A stretch of DNA of 64,000 nt from Symbiodinium natans (GCA_905221605.1 CAJNDS010001090.1:728501-792500); one strand, 5' to 3'; positions 52,144 to 61,825 are shown, numbered from the stretch's first letter. Numbers and translations are program-made. Notes: generated by a model not told the origin, from the sequence alone.

Positions 52144-52398
52144 ACCCCCCACCTGCCGTCTGTCTCGGATCCCCGCTGCTCCGCCGGCGGCCGGGCCCCA
52201 GAGGCCCCCCTCCTCCCCCCCCCACGATCAAGCACCAGACCGAAGGTCCAGGGTTGGGGGTTTGGGGTCTGGGGATTAGGGTTTCGGATCGGTGGTTTAG
52301 GGTTTAGGGTTTGATTTTTGGGTTGTGGTTTCTTGTTTAGGGTTGGACAGGGGGTTTAGGATTTCGGGTTGAGGGTTGAGGCTCTTGGGCTATCTAAG

Positions 52399-52503
52399 AT
52401 GCTCCCTTACTGGGTTTACGAGGGCCCACAAGGGCCAACCTCCGTTGGGATTGCAGTTCATACTGCAGGAAAAAGCTTGTCCGCTCTCCTACTTCCAACA
52501 TCG
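52399..52503 (+). CDS. Exon of a small unidentified protein
   Basis: CTATCTAAG|ATG, then MLPYWVYEGPQGPTSVGIAV and HTAGKSLSALLLPTS, with canonical donor TCG|GTGAGT in phase 0. Either the start codon is here or an upstream exon joins at the AG. The intron to 52598 ends in ATGTTTTTTTGCAG. Confidence 0.55.
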
Positions 52504-52598
52504 GTGAGTAATGTGGTATTGATGAATGTAAACGCACCAGCCTCATTCCTTATCGATATGCGACCTCTGCAACTTAGCATGATTATGTTTTTTTGCAG

Positions 52599-52616
52599 CG
52601 AATGACAAGTCCATGA
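52599..52616 (+). CDS. Possible terminal micro-exon
   Basis: After TTTTTTTGCAG| the phase-0 frame reads RMTSP then TGA (52614-52616). Other phases stay open longer, so the real frame depends on the upstream exon. Confidence 0.35.
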   Translation, partial: RMTSP

Positions 52617-53084
52617 GTTTATTTTACCAACCGAGAGTCACTAGGAATAGCCAGTTATTTGCGACTTTGCCGCCTGTGTTTGGGTTTAAGGGTCGAAGGT
52701 GTCGGGGGGGTCTATGGTTCAGGGAACCCTTAAGCCAAAACCCTAAACCCCCCTAAAACCATGGGTTCAGGACTTGGGACTTCGGGGCCAGGGCTTCAGC
52801 CCACGATTCCCAAGTCTTCAGAGACACTCTTCCCGTAAGGGTGGGCGGAGGGTTTAGGGTTTAGGGTTTAGGGTTTAGGGTTAAGGGTTTAGGGTTTAAG
52901 CCTAGCTGCTCTTTAACACCCCTTCGGAACCTCAGCGAAACCCTCTCCAACCAGGCTAGGAGGGTTGTTTCGGGTTTAGAAATGAAAAGGGGGTCTCCCG
53001 CCCTGTCCGCCGGCAGCTCCGGCTGAGAGGGTGAAAGTTTTGTCCTGCCTTGAGCCTAGCGGCAGCGAGCACGTCGGAGGGGTC

Positions 53085-53505
53085 CTAAACCCTAAATCCT
53101 AAACCCTAAATCCAAACCCCAAACCCCAAACCCCAAACCCCAAACCCCAAACCCCAAACCCCAAACCCCAAACCCCAAACCCCAAACCCCAAACCCCAAA
53201 CCCCAAACCCAAAACCCCAAACCCCAAACCCTGAACCCTAAACCCTGACCCTAAACCCTACTTAAACCCTTAACCCCAAACCCCACACCCTAAACCCCAC
53301 ACCCTAAACCCTAAACCCTAAACCCTAAACCCCTAACCCCTAAACCCTAAACCCTAAGCCCTAAACCCCAAACCCCAAACCCCAAACCCCAAACCCCAAA
53401 CCCCAAACCCCAAACCCCAAACCCTAAACCCGAAACCCTAAACCTTAGACCCTGAACCCTAAACCCTAAACCCTAAACCCTAAACCCTAAACCCTAAATC
53501 CGAAT
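53085..53505. repeat. CCCCAAA array flanked by CCCTAAA
   Basis: Two homogeneous CCCCAAA (TTTGGGG) runs, about 53110-53230 and 53365-53420, with CCCTAAA and CCCTACA units between and after. Confidence 0.96.
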
Positions 53506-53682
53506 TGAACCTTAGGCTTCCATCCTAAGAGCCAAGCTTGACTTTCCCAAAGGCGGAGGCCCAAACGTTGGGTTAAGGTTTGCAGTTTTTTGGGTTTAGG
53601 GTTCAGGGTTGACTGTGTTTTTGGGATGGGTGTAGGGTTTAGGGTTTAGGGTTCAGGTGTTTTGCCTTGGGTTTTTGGGGGG

Positions 53683-53812
53683 TTTATACGGCATTAGAGG
53701 GTTCTTCTTGGGGGGGTGAGTGAATGGCCAGACCCTAAACCCTCAACCCTCAACCCTAAACCCTAAACCCTTCGGCACTAGAGGGTCTTCTTTGGGGGTT
53801 GAGTGAATGGCC
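53683..53812. repeat. Direct repeat flanking a telomere-like block
   Basis: CGGCATTAGAGGGTTCTTCT then TGAGTGAATGGCCA (53690-53732) recurs as CGGCACTAGAGGGTCTTCTT with TGAGTGAATGGCCA (53772-53812). About six CCCTCAA/CCCTAAA units lie between the copies. Confidence 0.85.
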
Positions 53813-53869
53813 AAAGCAGAGTTGCCTGTTTGTTGAGCGCAAGACTCATCGCGAAGCCGAAAAGCACTA

Positions 53870-54108
53870 AACCCTGAGCCCTAAACCCTAAACCCTAAAC
53901 CCTAAACCCTAAACCCTAACCCTAAACCCTAAACCCTAAACCCTAAACCCTAAACCCTAAACCCTAAACCCTAAACCCTAAACCCTAAACCCTAAACTCT
54001 AAACCCTAAACCCTAAACCCTAAACCCTAAACCCTAGCCCTAAACCCTAAACCCCTAACCCGAAACCCTAAACCCTAATCCCTAAACCCTAATCCCTAAA
54101 CCCTGAGT
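53870..54108. repeat. CCCTAAA array
   Basis: About 33 heptamers. Confidence 0.96.
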
Positions 54109-54158
54109 CTACGGTAGATGCTCCCGTCTGCGTGACCCTTCTTGTGCTCTTCCCGCAG

Positions 54159-54224
54159 TCCTTGGCTGTGCGCGGCCACAGCTGGCCTCTTCCCCGCACG
54201 GGAAAACCCGAGGGGCATGGTTGT
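54159..54224 (+). CDS. Exon with strong splice context, unknown protein
   Basis: Acceptor GTGCTCTTCCCGCAG| has a pyrimidine tract. 22 codons in phase 0, SLAVRGHSWPLPRTGKPEGH and GC, end at canonical donor TGT|GTAAGA. TTTAGGG follows within 20 bases. Confidence 0.55.
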
Positions 54225-54409
54225 GTAAGAGGATTTAGGGTTTAGGGTTCAGGGTTCAGGGTTTAGGGTTTAGGGTTTAGGGTTTAGGGTACCTCAACGC
54301 TAAGCCCTAAGCCCCAAAGAGACCCTAAAATCGCAAAGCCCCTAAGCCCCAAAAGCCCCAACCCTCCACCTCATGTGGGGAAGTTCTCCAAAAGCATGCA
54401 CCCTTTCAG

Positions 54410-54441
54410 GGGTGCTGAGTTTGCACCGGCCCTTACCCGAG
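54410..54441 (+). CDS. Possible micro-exon
   Basis: CCCTTTCAG| acceptor and GAG|GTAGGG donor enclose 32 bases (GAEFAPALTR in one phase, VLSLHRPLPE in another). Confidence 0.35.
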
Positions 54442-54858
54442 GTAGGGACCCAAAAGCCCACCCCAAACACCCGCAACCCTCAACCCTAACACCCTAAACC
54501 CCTGAACCCACCTAAACCCTGAAATCCTAAAGCCCTACTCTTTTGGCCCTAAGAACCGAAACATCCCTAAAGCCCTCGAAAACCCTAAACCCTAAACCCT
54601 CAACCCTACACCCTAAACCCTAAACCCTAAGCCCTAAACCCTAAACCCTAAACCCCCTAGGTACTCGGATGCTGTCTGGACCTTGTTACGGGAATAGGGT
54701 GCGGGGCCGCCGTGTCGCAAGACATCTGAGGAAAATGTCCCGTCCTCAGTTTAGTGTTCAGGGTTTGGGGTTTAGGGTGAAGCGTTGAGGGGTTAAGTTT
54801 AGGGCTTGGGGTTTGGGTTAGGGGCGTAGGGCTTTAGTGCTTGAGGTCTTAGCTCGAG

Positions 54859-54965
54859 GTCGTCGGCATTATCACGACCAGCCCTTGCGGGGACCCCCCA
54901 CGATCTCTTGGCGCGCCCGTGCGTGCATCTATATCAGGCCTGTCACCCGGCGGGCCAGAAGGAGG
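54859..54965 (+). CDS. Exon-like island, unknown protein
   Basis: GCTCGAG|GTC acceptor, phase 0: VVGIITTSPCGDPPRSLGAP and VRASISGLSPGGPEG, with donor GGAGG|GTCTAG. Strong coding composition. Confidence 0.55.
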
Positions 54966-55062
54966 GTCTAGGGTATAAGGTTTAGGATTTAGGGGTTAGG
55001 GGGTATACATATGCGCAAATTTGAATGGCGATAAACTCCAAACTCTTGTGGTTCTGGATTAG

Positions 55063-55107
55063 AGTGCGCCCTTGGCATCGCGCGCCGGATCTTTGGTGTC
55101 TGTCACT
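55063..55107 (+). CDS. Exon with canonical donor, unknown protein
   Basis: CTGGATTAG| acceptor, SAPLASRAGSLVSVT, donor ACT|GTAAGC. 15 codons, phase 0 in and out. Confidence 0.5.
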
Positions 55108-55289
55108 GTAAGCAGACGCTTGCACCCTAAATCCCAAACCCTAAAGCCTAAAACCCTAAACCCTACGCCTAAACCCAAAATCCTAAAACCCTAAACCCTC
55201 AAATCCCGAAGCCCTAAGCCTGAAAAGCCATGCCCGAAAGTCAACGCCACTAGCCCGCACACCAGGCGCCTAAAGCCCTAGAAGCTTAA

Positions 55290-55650
55290 ACCCTCTCCTA
55301 AACCCTAAACCCCTAAACCCCTAAACCCTAAACCCCTAACCCCCTAACCCCCCTAAACCCCTAACCCCCTAACCCCCCTAAACCCCTAAACCCCTAAACC
55401 CCTAAACCCCTAAACCCCTCAACCCCTCAACCCCTAAACCCCTAAACCCCTAAACCCTAAACCCCTAAACCCCTAAAACCCTAAAGCCCTAAAGCCCTAA
55501 ACCCCTAAACCCCTAAACCCCTAAAACCCTAAAGCCCCAACCCCCTAACTCTAAACCCTAAACCCTAAACCCTAAACCCTAAACCCTAAGCCCTAAACCC
55601 TAAACCCTAAACCCTAAACCCTAAACCCTAAACCCTAAACCCTAAACCCT
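55290..55650. repeat. CCCCTAAA then CCCTAAA array
   Basis: An 8-mer CCCCTAAA block (55290-55540, some 30 copies) grades into heptamers (55550-55648) that end directly at the next exon-like island. Confidence 0.96.
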
Positions 55651-55651
55651 C

Positions 55652-55770
55652 CTGGGCCCCGCTGTGGTGTTTGACGTGAAGCAATTCGTCGCCTTGTCGA
55701 CAGAGCTAGGAGACCGGGCCCCATCCGCCTGGGCACGAAACCTCGTGGACCCCAATCCCGAAACCCAAGG
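55652..55770 (+). CDS. Exon-like island, unknown protein
   Basis: Open frame LGPAVVFDVKQFVALSTELG followed by DRAPSAWARNLVDPN, with donor CAAGG|GTTTAG. The acceptor is unclear because the repeat runs right up to it. Very protein-like. Confidence 0.5.
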
Positions 55771-55919
55771 GTTTAGGGTTTAGGGTTTAGGATTTAGGGT
55801 TTAGGTTCTAGGGTTTAGGGTTTAGGGCACTAAGCCTTCAACCCGGCTCTTAAGCCCCCGAAGTTCCTCTACAGGCCCCAAAATCCCAGAAAATCACCCA
55901 AGCCCCCACCATCCCCCAG

Positions 55920-55958
55920 GCCAGCTGAAGGCCGAAACGGTCCTAGCGCCCTTCTTAG
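55920..55958 (+). CDS. Exon-like micro-island
   Basis: CCATCCCCCAG|GC acceptor with pyrimidine tract, QLKAETVLAPFL, and a GA donor (TTAG|GATTTAGGG). Confidence 0.4.
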
Positions 55959-56215
55959 GATTTAGGGTTTAGGGTTTAGGGTTTAGGGTTTAGGGTTTAG
56001 GGCACTATACCAAAGTCCGACTTGGAGGTTTGGGGTTTTAGGGTTTTAGGGTTTTAGGGTTTTAGGGTTTTAGGGTTTTAGGGCTTTAGGGTTTTAGGGC
56101 TTTAGGGTGTTAGGGCTTTAGGGTTTTAGGGTTTTAGGGGTTTAGGGGTTTAGGGTTAACGGTTTAGGGTAAACGGTTTAGGGTTTACGGTTTAGGGTGT
56201 AGGGTTTACGGGTTT
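55958..56215. repeat. TTTAGGG then TTTTAGGG array
   Basis: Heptamers to 56005, then an 8-mer TTTTAGGG block 56035-56150, all in G-strand orientation. Confidence 0.95.
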
Positions 56216-56241
56216 AAGAGTATAAGGGTGTAGGGTTTTAG

Positions 56242-56306
56242 GGCGGAGGGCATTCTCCTATTTGATTCCAAGGCTGCTGGTGCTGTACTCGTAAGAGGCC
56301 ACAGAG
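56242..56306 (+). CDS. Exon with canonical donor, unknown protein
   Basis: TTTTAG|GGCG acceptor, where the AG comes from a TTTTAGGG unit. Then AEGILLFDSKAAGAVLVRGH and R, with donor AGAG|GTAAGT. The telomere-like unit apparently supplies the 3' splice site. Confidence 0.55.
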
Positions 56307-56800
56307 GTAAGTTATTTCGCTGGGTTTCCAAGAGCAGTTGTGGTTCAGGGCGCTGGTAGTTTCTAGCACCTTCCCCTTGTTTGGGGGTTCGTGGGTTCAG
56401 GGTTTTCTGTCGGTGTGGGTGGCACGGATTTGGGCCCAAGTCCGGTTTTGAGCTTTTGGTTGACGACGTTGGGAGTCGGAAACCCCAGACCCCCAAAGCC
56501 TTGAACCCTAAACCCTAAGCCCTCAGCCCTGAACTCTGAACCCTAAACCCAACCAGCAGTCGGACTGCTCGGAGTTTCGGGTGTGGGCGTCACGGTTACG
56601 GTTTCACAGTTTCGTTTACGACAAGCCTTGTAATCCAAAAGCCTTAAACCTGAACCCCTAAACCCTAAACCCCAAACCCCCAAAACCCCTAAACCCTGAA
56701 CCCTGAGAGCCTAAAAGCCACCCTCCACGGCCCAAAGGCTTCCAAAGAGCCCGGTCTCGTTTCCATGCGTTCAGCATGGGTTTCACCCCTTGTGACCCAG

Positions 56801-56860
56801 GGAGGGTCACGTAGCTCGGTCCGAGCGAAGGCGCGTGATTCGGGAGCAACAGCTGCACAT
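56801..56860 (+). CDS. Exon-like island, unknown protein
   Basis: GTGACCCAG|GGA acceptor, 20 codons GGSRSSVRAKARDSGATAAH, donor CAT|GTGGAT. Phase 0 in and out. Confidence 0.45.
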
Positions 56861-57054
56861 GTGGATTGGGGTTGTGGGTTTAGAGTCAGGGTTTAGGGTT
56901 TAGGGTTGAGGGTTTAGTGTTTAGCGTTTAGGGTTCAGGGTTTAGGGCTCAGTTTAGGGTTTAGGGTTCAGGGTTTAGGGTTTAGGGTTCAGGGTTTAGG
57001 GTTTAGGGTTGGGACTATTAACTTATTAAACGTGGCTATAAGGCAGCTTCGCAG

Positions 57055-57091
57055 ATGGTTGGAAAGGCGGCAGCTCGTTTCAGAATGACAG
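57055..57091 (+). CDS. Exon-like micro-island
   Basis: CTTCGCAG|ATG acceptor, MVGKAAARFRMT, donor ACAG|GTTTGG. Confidence 0.45.
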
Positions 57092-57289
57092 GTTTGGGGT
57101 CGGAACCTTGTGAGCCGGGTTTTTGGGTGCAGTACTTTGCCTTGGGTATGTTGGGCTTCCTAAGCCCGAAAGCCCCAAAACCCCAAAGCCCCAAACCCAA
57201 AACACCCAAAACACCCAAAACACACAAAACACCCAAGACACAAACAACCCCCCCAAAACCCCTCCCAAGACCCCCAAAACCCGAGACCC

Positions 57290-57400
57290 GAGACCCTAAA
57301 CCCTAAACCCTAAACCCTAAACCCTAAACCCTAAACCCTAAACCCTAAACCCTAAACCCTAAACCCTAAACCCTAAACCCTAAACTCTAAACTCTAAACC
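57290..57400. repeat. CCCTAAA array
   Basis: About 15 heptamers. Confidence 0.96.
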
Positions 57401-57433
57401 CAAAACAAGTCAACCTTAAAACGCGGCCTCAAG

Positions 57434-57493
57434 ATGCGAGAGATTCATGCCGCCCCAGAAGGCCAGTCAAGTCATGTGCATCGCTCTTGCGAT
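57434..57493 (+). CDS. Exon-like island, unknown protein
   Basis: CCTCAAG|ATG acceptor, 20 codons MREIHAAPEGQSSHVHRSCD, donor GAT|GTTTAG. Phase 0. Confidence 0.45.
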
Positions 57494-57825
57494 GTTTAGC
57501 ACCCATGCCCCCAGTCTAGGCCCTATATCCTAAACCCTAAACCCTAGACCCTAGACCCTAAACCCTAAACCCTAAACCCTAAACCCTATACCCTAAACCC
57601 TAAACCCTAAAAGCCCGCAACCTTAAGTCAAACCCCTAAAGCCCTAAGCCCGTAGCCCAGAATGCCCAGAATGCCAAGGAACCACCCTAGGGTTTGGGGC
57701 TCTGCGAGGTTTAGGGTTCCTTCTCAGGATTTACGGATTTAGGGTTTAGGGTTTAGGGTTTAGGATTTAGGGCTTAACATCTGCCACGTTTTGAGCTTGC
57801 CGGTTCCCACAGGGTTTAGGAAGCC

Positions 57826-57915
57826 ATGGCCTCCCTTCCCGACTCACAGAAGCAGCAGTTGCTTGACAAGCTCCACGGGCGCCTCGCTTTGTTTTGGGGG
57901 GTCTCTGGGCGGTAG
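57826..57915 (+). CDS. Possible first exon with ATG in good context
   Basis: GAAGCCATGGCC gives a Kozak-like start. An AG at 57811-57812 (TTCCCACAG) just upstream could be the trans-splice acceptor for the dinoflagellate spliced leader. The frame is MASLPDSQKQQLLDKLHGRL and ALFWG, with a possible GT donor at 57901 or a stop at 57913-57915. Confidence 0.45.
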   Translation: MASLPDSQKQQLLDKLHGRLALFWGVSGR

Positions 57916-58156
57916 TCCAAGAGTCCAAAATCCTCAGCATGGAGGGTTTTAGTATATAGGGGAGTAGTCTTCAAGTCTTCGTACTCGGTGAGATGTTCGG
58001 GCCTTGGCTTGAAGTTTCAAAGGTTGAGGTTTAGGGGTTAGCATTTGGGGCTTAGGCCAAAACCCCTCAACCCTACTCCCTAATCCCCGAACCCCTATCC
58101 CCTAAACCCTGCCCCATACCCAAACCCCGAAAACCGAGAAGCACCGCTGAGCTCAG

Positions 58157-58260
58157 GAATGCAGGAGTCGGGGTGCCTGTGGCCGGATCGAACGCGCTTC
58201 CTGGCTGCCTTGGGGCTGGGGCGGCTATACTTGGAGGTTCAATCGGGTACCTATAAGTAG
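58157..58260 (+). CDS. Exon-like island overlapping a 28-bp element
   Basis: GAGCTCAG|GA acceptor, then MQESGCLWPDRTRFLAALGL followed by GRLYLEV. The last codons lie in a copy of the ACTTGGAGG element (58229-58258), so the exon may end at a GC donor near 58223. Confidence 0.45.
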
Positions 58261-58269
58261 GCTTGTAAG

Positions 58270-58430
58270 GAGGGTAATAGTTTGAAGCCCCTAAACCCTA
58301 AGCCCTAAGCCCTAAACCCTAAACCCTAAACCCTAAACCCTAAACCCTAAACCCTAAACCCTAAACCCTAAACCCTAAACACTGAACCCTAAACCCTAAA
58401 CCCTAAATCCGAAACCCGAAACCCGAAACC
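58270..58430. repeat. CCCTAAG/CCCTAAA array
   Basis: About 21 heptamers ending in CCCGAAA variants. Confidence 0.95.
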
Positions 58431-58439
58431 CTTCGGGCT

Positions 58440-59095
58440 CATAGGCTTCGTCGAACGGTTTGGGTTGAATTGGGGCAGCTAACGGCTTTGCTCGGATCGT
58501 GTGCATTGAAAGTCTTTCTGGAACTTACCAAACCCTAAGCCCTAAACCCTAACCCTAAATCCTAAACCCTAAGCCGGGGGGTTCTGCTTTGGCTGTTTGT
58601 CTGCGAAGCCCTTTTGGAGCTTCCGGGGTGCCGTTGTAGGTTTACGGTCTAGGGTTAAAGTTTAAGTCGCTTTCTTGGACCTGGGCCCCTTGGCTTGTTG
58701 GAGCCAGGGCCTTCTGTTTGGCCTTGTTGTTGGCTTGGGGCCCTTGTGGGCCGTTAGGGTCCTCTCCGAGCCTTGAGGCCTGTGCGGGTATAGAAACATG
58801 GTTGTGATTTCTCGAACTTACACTCACTATATTCGTACTGTTCTTCTTCATCTTGTCTTAATTTTTCTTATTATTCCTACTATTGCTTCTATTATGTTTT
58901 AAGGGGGGAGAGGAGTGTGGAGGGGCTTTTGGGCCCTTTCTTACATCCTTTCAGGGAGCCCCTGTCAGGTTCTTGTGAGCCTCCTGGGTTTAGGATTCGG
59001 GGCGTCGGCACCCCCGTGTTTGCTTGGGCCTCTCAGGGGCCTCAGGGTGCAAGCAAGATGTTTTTAGGGTTTAGGGCTTATGGTTTAGGGTTTAG
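58440..59095. other. Unique region, no gene recognised
   Basis: An antisense Gly/Pro/Gln/Lys-rich frame (58642-58851) and a pyrimidine-rich stretch (58815-58900). Neither carries recognisable motifs. Confidence 0.4.
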
Positions 59096-59344
59096 GGTCT
59101 GGGGTTTAGGGTTTAGGGTTTAGGGTTTAGGGTTTAGGGTTTAGGGTTTAGGGCTTACTTTAGCCATGTCTGAGACCCGTGTGTTGGGTCTTGATGGTTG
59201 AGGGTTTGGGGGCTCTAGACAGAACTTCAGTCCCTCATGCCCATGCGAAGAACGAGCAAGCAACGCCTCAACCACGAACCCTAAAAAGACCCCACGCCCC
59301 AGACCCTAAACCCCGAAACCCTCCCCCAAACCGTTCTAAACCCC

Positions 59345-59785
59345 AAGACTCGAAAACCCTAAAACCCTAAAACCCTAAAACCCTAAAACCCTAAAACCCT
59401 AAAACCCTAAAACCCTAAAACCCTAAAACCCTAAAACTCTAAACCCCTAAAACCCTAAAACCCTAAAACCCTAAAACCCTAAAACCCTAAAACCCTAAAA
59501 CTCTAAACCCCTAAAACCCTAAAACCCTAAAACCCTCAAACCCTCAAACCCTAAAACCCTAAAACCCTAAAACCCTCAAACCCTAAAACCCTAAAACCCT
59601 AAAACCCTAAAACCCTAAAACCCTAAAACCCTAAACCCTAAAACCCTAAAACCCTAAAACCCTAAAACCCTAAAACCCTAAAACCCTAAGACCCTAAACG
59701 CTAAACTTTAAAACCCTCAAACCCTCAAACCCTAAAACCCTGAAACTCCAAAACCCTAACGCCCTAAAGCCCTAAAACCCTAATA
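59345..59785. repeat. CCCTAAAA 8-mer array
   Basis: About 50 copies of an octamer (one extra A), largely homogeneous, with CCCTCAAA and CTCTAAA variants. The longest single-unit array in the window. Confidence 0.97.
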
Positions 59786-59801
59786 CCTGGGGAGCGCTCA
59801 G

Positions 59802-59865
59802 GCTCTCATGCTACCAGCAGCTCTATGCCTTGTACTTCAGCGACGACGAGCGCCTTGTGCTATGA
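59802..59865 (+). CDS. Terminal exon of an unidentified gene
   Basis: GCGCTCAG|G acceptor, then LSCYQQLYALYFSDDERLVL and TGA (59863-59865), directly after the octamer array. GC-ending codons. Not recognised. Confidence 0.55.
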
Positions 59866-60204
59866 GGGCTTAGGGCTTTGGGGGGGTTCAAGGGTTTAGG
59901 GTTTAGGGTTTGGGGTTTAGGGTTTAGGGTTCAGGGTTTAGGGTTTAGGGTTTAGGGTTCAGGGCTATTTACGATTGGGGCGTTTGGCCTTTCCTGTCTC
60001 AGGTAGTCTCTCTTCACAGGGGAGTGAAGGGTTTGTAGGGTAGGATGTAAGGGTTGAGGGTTTTGAGGTTTTAGGGTGAGGGATTGCGTTTTTTTTTCTT
60101 TCTTTTCTGGGGGGGGGCTAGAGGCTTGCAGCAAGGGACCTTGAGGGTTTGGGGTTGGGGGTCTCGGGGTTAGGGTTGAGGGCAAAGTTCCAAGGTTTCT
60201 AAAG

Positions 60205-60249
60205 GCGGCCACTGTCGCCTACTCGCTCTACTCGGCGCTGGATCGTGCG
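60205..60249 (+). CDS. Exon with canonical donor, unknown protein
   Basis: TTCTAAAG|GCG acceptor, AATVAYSLYSALDRA, donor GCG|GTGAGG. 15 codons, phase 0. Confidence 0.5.
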
Positions 60250-60544
60250 GTGAGGTGCCCCATCAGGAGTTTGGGGTTCAGGGTTTGGGTTGGGGGTTTA
60301 GGGTTTAGGGTTTAGGAGTTAGGTTTGAGGGTTTAGGGTTTAGGGTTTAGGGCTTCGGGCTTCCGAAAATTGAGGGGGTTAGACCATCTGGTGGGATCCG
60401 ATAGAGAGACTTCTCGTATTTTGGGGTGTACTAGGGGCACGCCTACGTGGGAGCAGGGTTTTGGATTGTGGTTGACACTGGCGGAGTTTTACACTTCAGC
60501 ATCCAGAGCGCAATACCCACAAATCCCGAAGCCCTAAACCTGTT

Positions 60545-60883
60545 GTGGATGCGCCGTGGCAGCCCATCTTGGGCGATCTCCACCGACTGCAGCTGAAAGC
60601 CAGGCGCCTGGAGGCGCAGGCCCAGGACCTGGCGGCCCAAGCCAAGGACCTCGGCACTGCCGCCGACCGAATCCACCGGGACTACGCCAGGATTCATGCT
60701 CGTGCGCGGCAGCGTCAGCAGCAGCTGCTTTACACTCCGCCACCGCGGGGCGAGATGGCAGCTCCACTGCCAGGCAGTGACAGCGATCGTTCCCGAACGC
60801 CGGCGCTGCCGTCTGCGCTGCCGTCCTGGACCAACCCCAAACCCCGCTCAAAAACAAATGGCTCATCTTTGACCGATGCGTGA
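60545..60883 (+). CDS. Terminal exon encoding a coiled-coil-like tail
   Basis: 112 codons from GTG to TGA, open further upstream to about 60499 (TTCAG|CATCC). It contains LQLKARRLEAQAQDLAAQAK and DYARIHARARQRQQQLLY, with a leucine/alanine heptad pattern suggesting a coiled coil, then a Pro/Ser-rich tail. It ends cleanly before CCCTAAA repeats. Other frames are also long because of high GC, but this one has the most natural composition. A different frame at 60463-60540 (VVDTGGVLHFSIQSAIPTNP) is also good, so an exon boundary may lie near 60540. Confidence 0.55.
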   Translation: MDAPWQPILGDLHRLQLKARRLEAQAQDLAAQAKDLGTAADRIHRDYARIHARARQRQQQLLYTPPPRGEMAAPLPGSDSDRSRTPALPSALPSWTNPKPRSKTNGSSLTDA

Positions 60884-60993
60884 CCTCCAGACAGTCCCCT
60901 AAACCCTAAAGCCTAAAGCCTAAAGCCTAAAGCCTAAACCCTAAACCCTAAACCCTAAACCCTACACCCTACAACCCTAAAGCCTATACCCAG

Positions 60994-61084
60994 CGGCCCG
61001 GCTCCTTCGGAGGCAGAGCGGCGCAGGCTTCGCCGACTTCCGGTGCCGAGATGCCGCCCTGGTCCCAGAGTCTTCGGGATACTT
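60994..61084 (+). CDS. Exon-like island, basic, unknown protein
   Basis: ATACCCAG| acceptor, then GPAPSEAERRRLRRLPVPRC and RPGPRVFGIL, with donor CTT|GTGTAG. CCCTAAA left, TTTAGGG right. Confidence 0.5.
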
Positions 61085-61140
61085 GTGTAGGGTTTAGGGT
61101 TTGGGGTTTAGGGTTTAGGGTTTAAGGCTTACTTTTTTAG

Positions 61141-61214
61141 GTACTGTAATTCCTAAGAAACAAACAGCTAGAATGATAGTTTTTGCTATGGTCTCAGAGT
61201 CAGAGGAAGAGAAG
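61141..61214 (+). CDS. Exon with strong acceptor, unknown protein
   Basis: CTTACTTTTTTAG|GT acceptor with pyrimidine tract, phase 1: TVIPKKQTARMIVFAMVSES and EEEK, with donor AAG|GTTCGG in phase 0. Codon use is more A/T-ending than the neighbours. Confidence 0.6.
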
Positions 61215-61522
61215 GTTCGGGGTTAGGGATTTAGGGTTTAGGGGTTCACAAGGTTCGGGATTTAGGGTTTAGGGTTTTTGGGGTCCAGGCTTTAGGGTTT
61301 AGGGTTTAGGATTTAGGGTTGGGGGTTTAGGGTTCAAAAGGTTTAGGGTTTAGGGTTGAGGGTTTAGGGTTTAGGGTGTGCAAGGTGTAGGGCTTTGTGG
61401 AAGAGATCTAGTGTTAAGGGTTTGGGGTTAAAAAGTTTTTGAGTTCAGTCAAGCGGCTTAGGTTTTAGGGATCAGGCTTTAAGAGCTTCAGCGTTTACGG
61501 TTTAGGGCTTCCGGTTGCAGAG

Positions 61523-61582
61523 TTACAAATGGCTATTCGGATGGCAGTATTTGTGTGTGCCTCTGCTGCTGCAACTTCCACT
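61523..61582 (+). CDS. Exon continuing 61141-61214, hydrophobic
   Basis: GTTGCAGAG| acceptor, phase 0 matches the previous donor: LQMAIRMAVFVCASAAATST, then GTTTAG donor. Likely a membrane span or signal segment. Confidence 0.5.
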
Positions 61583-61694
61583 GTTTAGGGTTCAGGGTTT
61601 ATAGAAATTGTGTAGGGTTTGGGTCCCAATAACGTTTTGACCGAAAGTTTTGACCGAAATGTTTTGACAGAGGTTTTTTTTGGAACTAGGTTTT

Positions 61695-61825
61695 GCTTTT
61701 TTGGGGGGGGAGGGGGGGAGGGGATGGGGTCAGGGGAAGGGCGGGGCGGGGGGGAGGGTGTGGGGGGGGTTTCGGAAATGGGGAGGAGGGGGGAGGGGGG
61801 AGGGAGGGGAGGGGGAGGGGGCACT
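61695..61825. repeat. Polypurine G/A-rich tract
   Basis: About 130 bases almost purely G with A, in one strand. The forward Gly-rich and reverse Pro-rich frames are its translation. Confidence 0.9.

Noticed and set aside
60534-60866. Reverse 110-codon Ala/Pro/Gly-rich frame
   Set aside because: It overlaps the forward coiled-coil frame, which has better composition; GC-rich DNA keeps the opposite strand open by chance.
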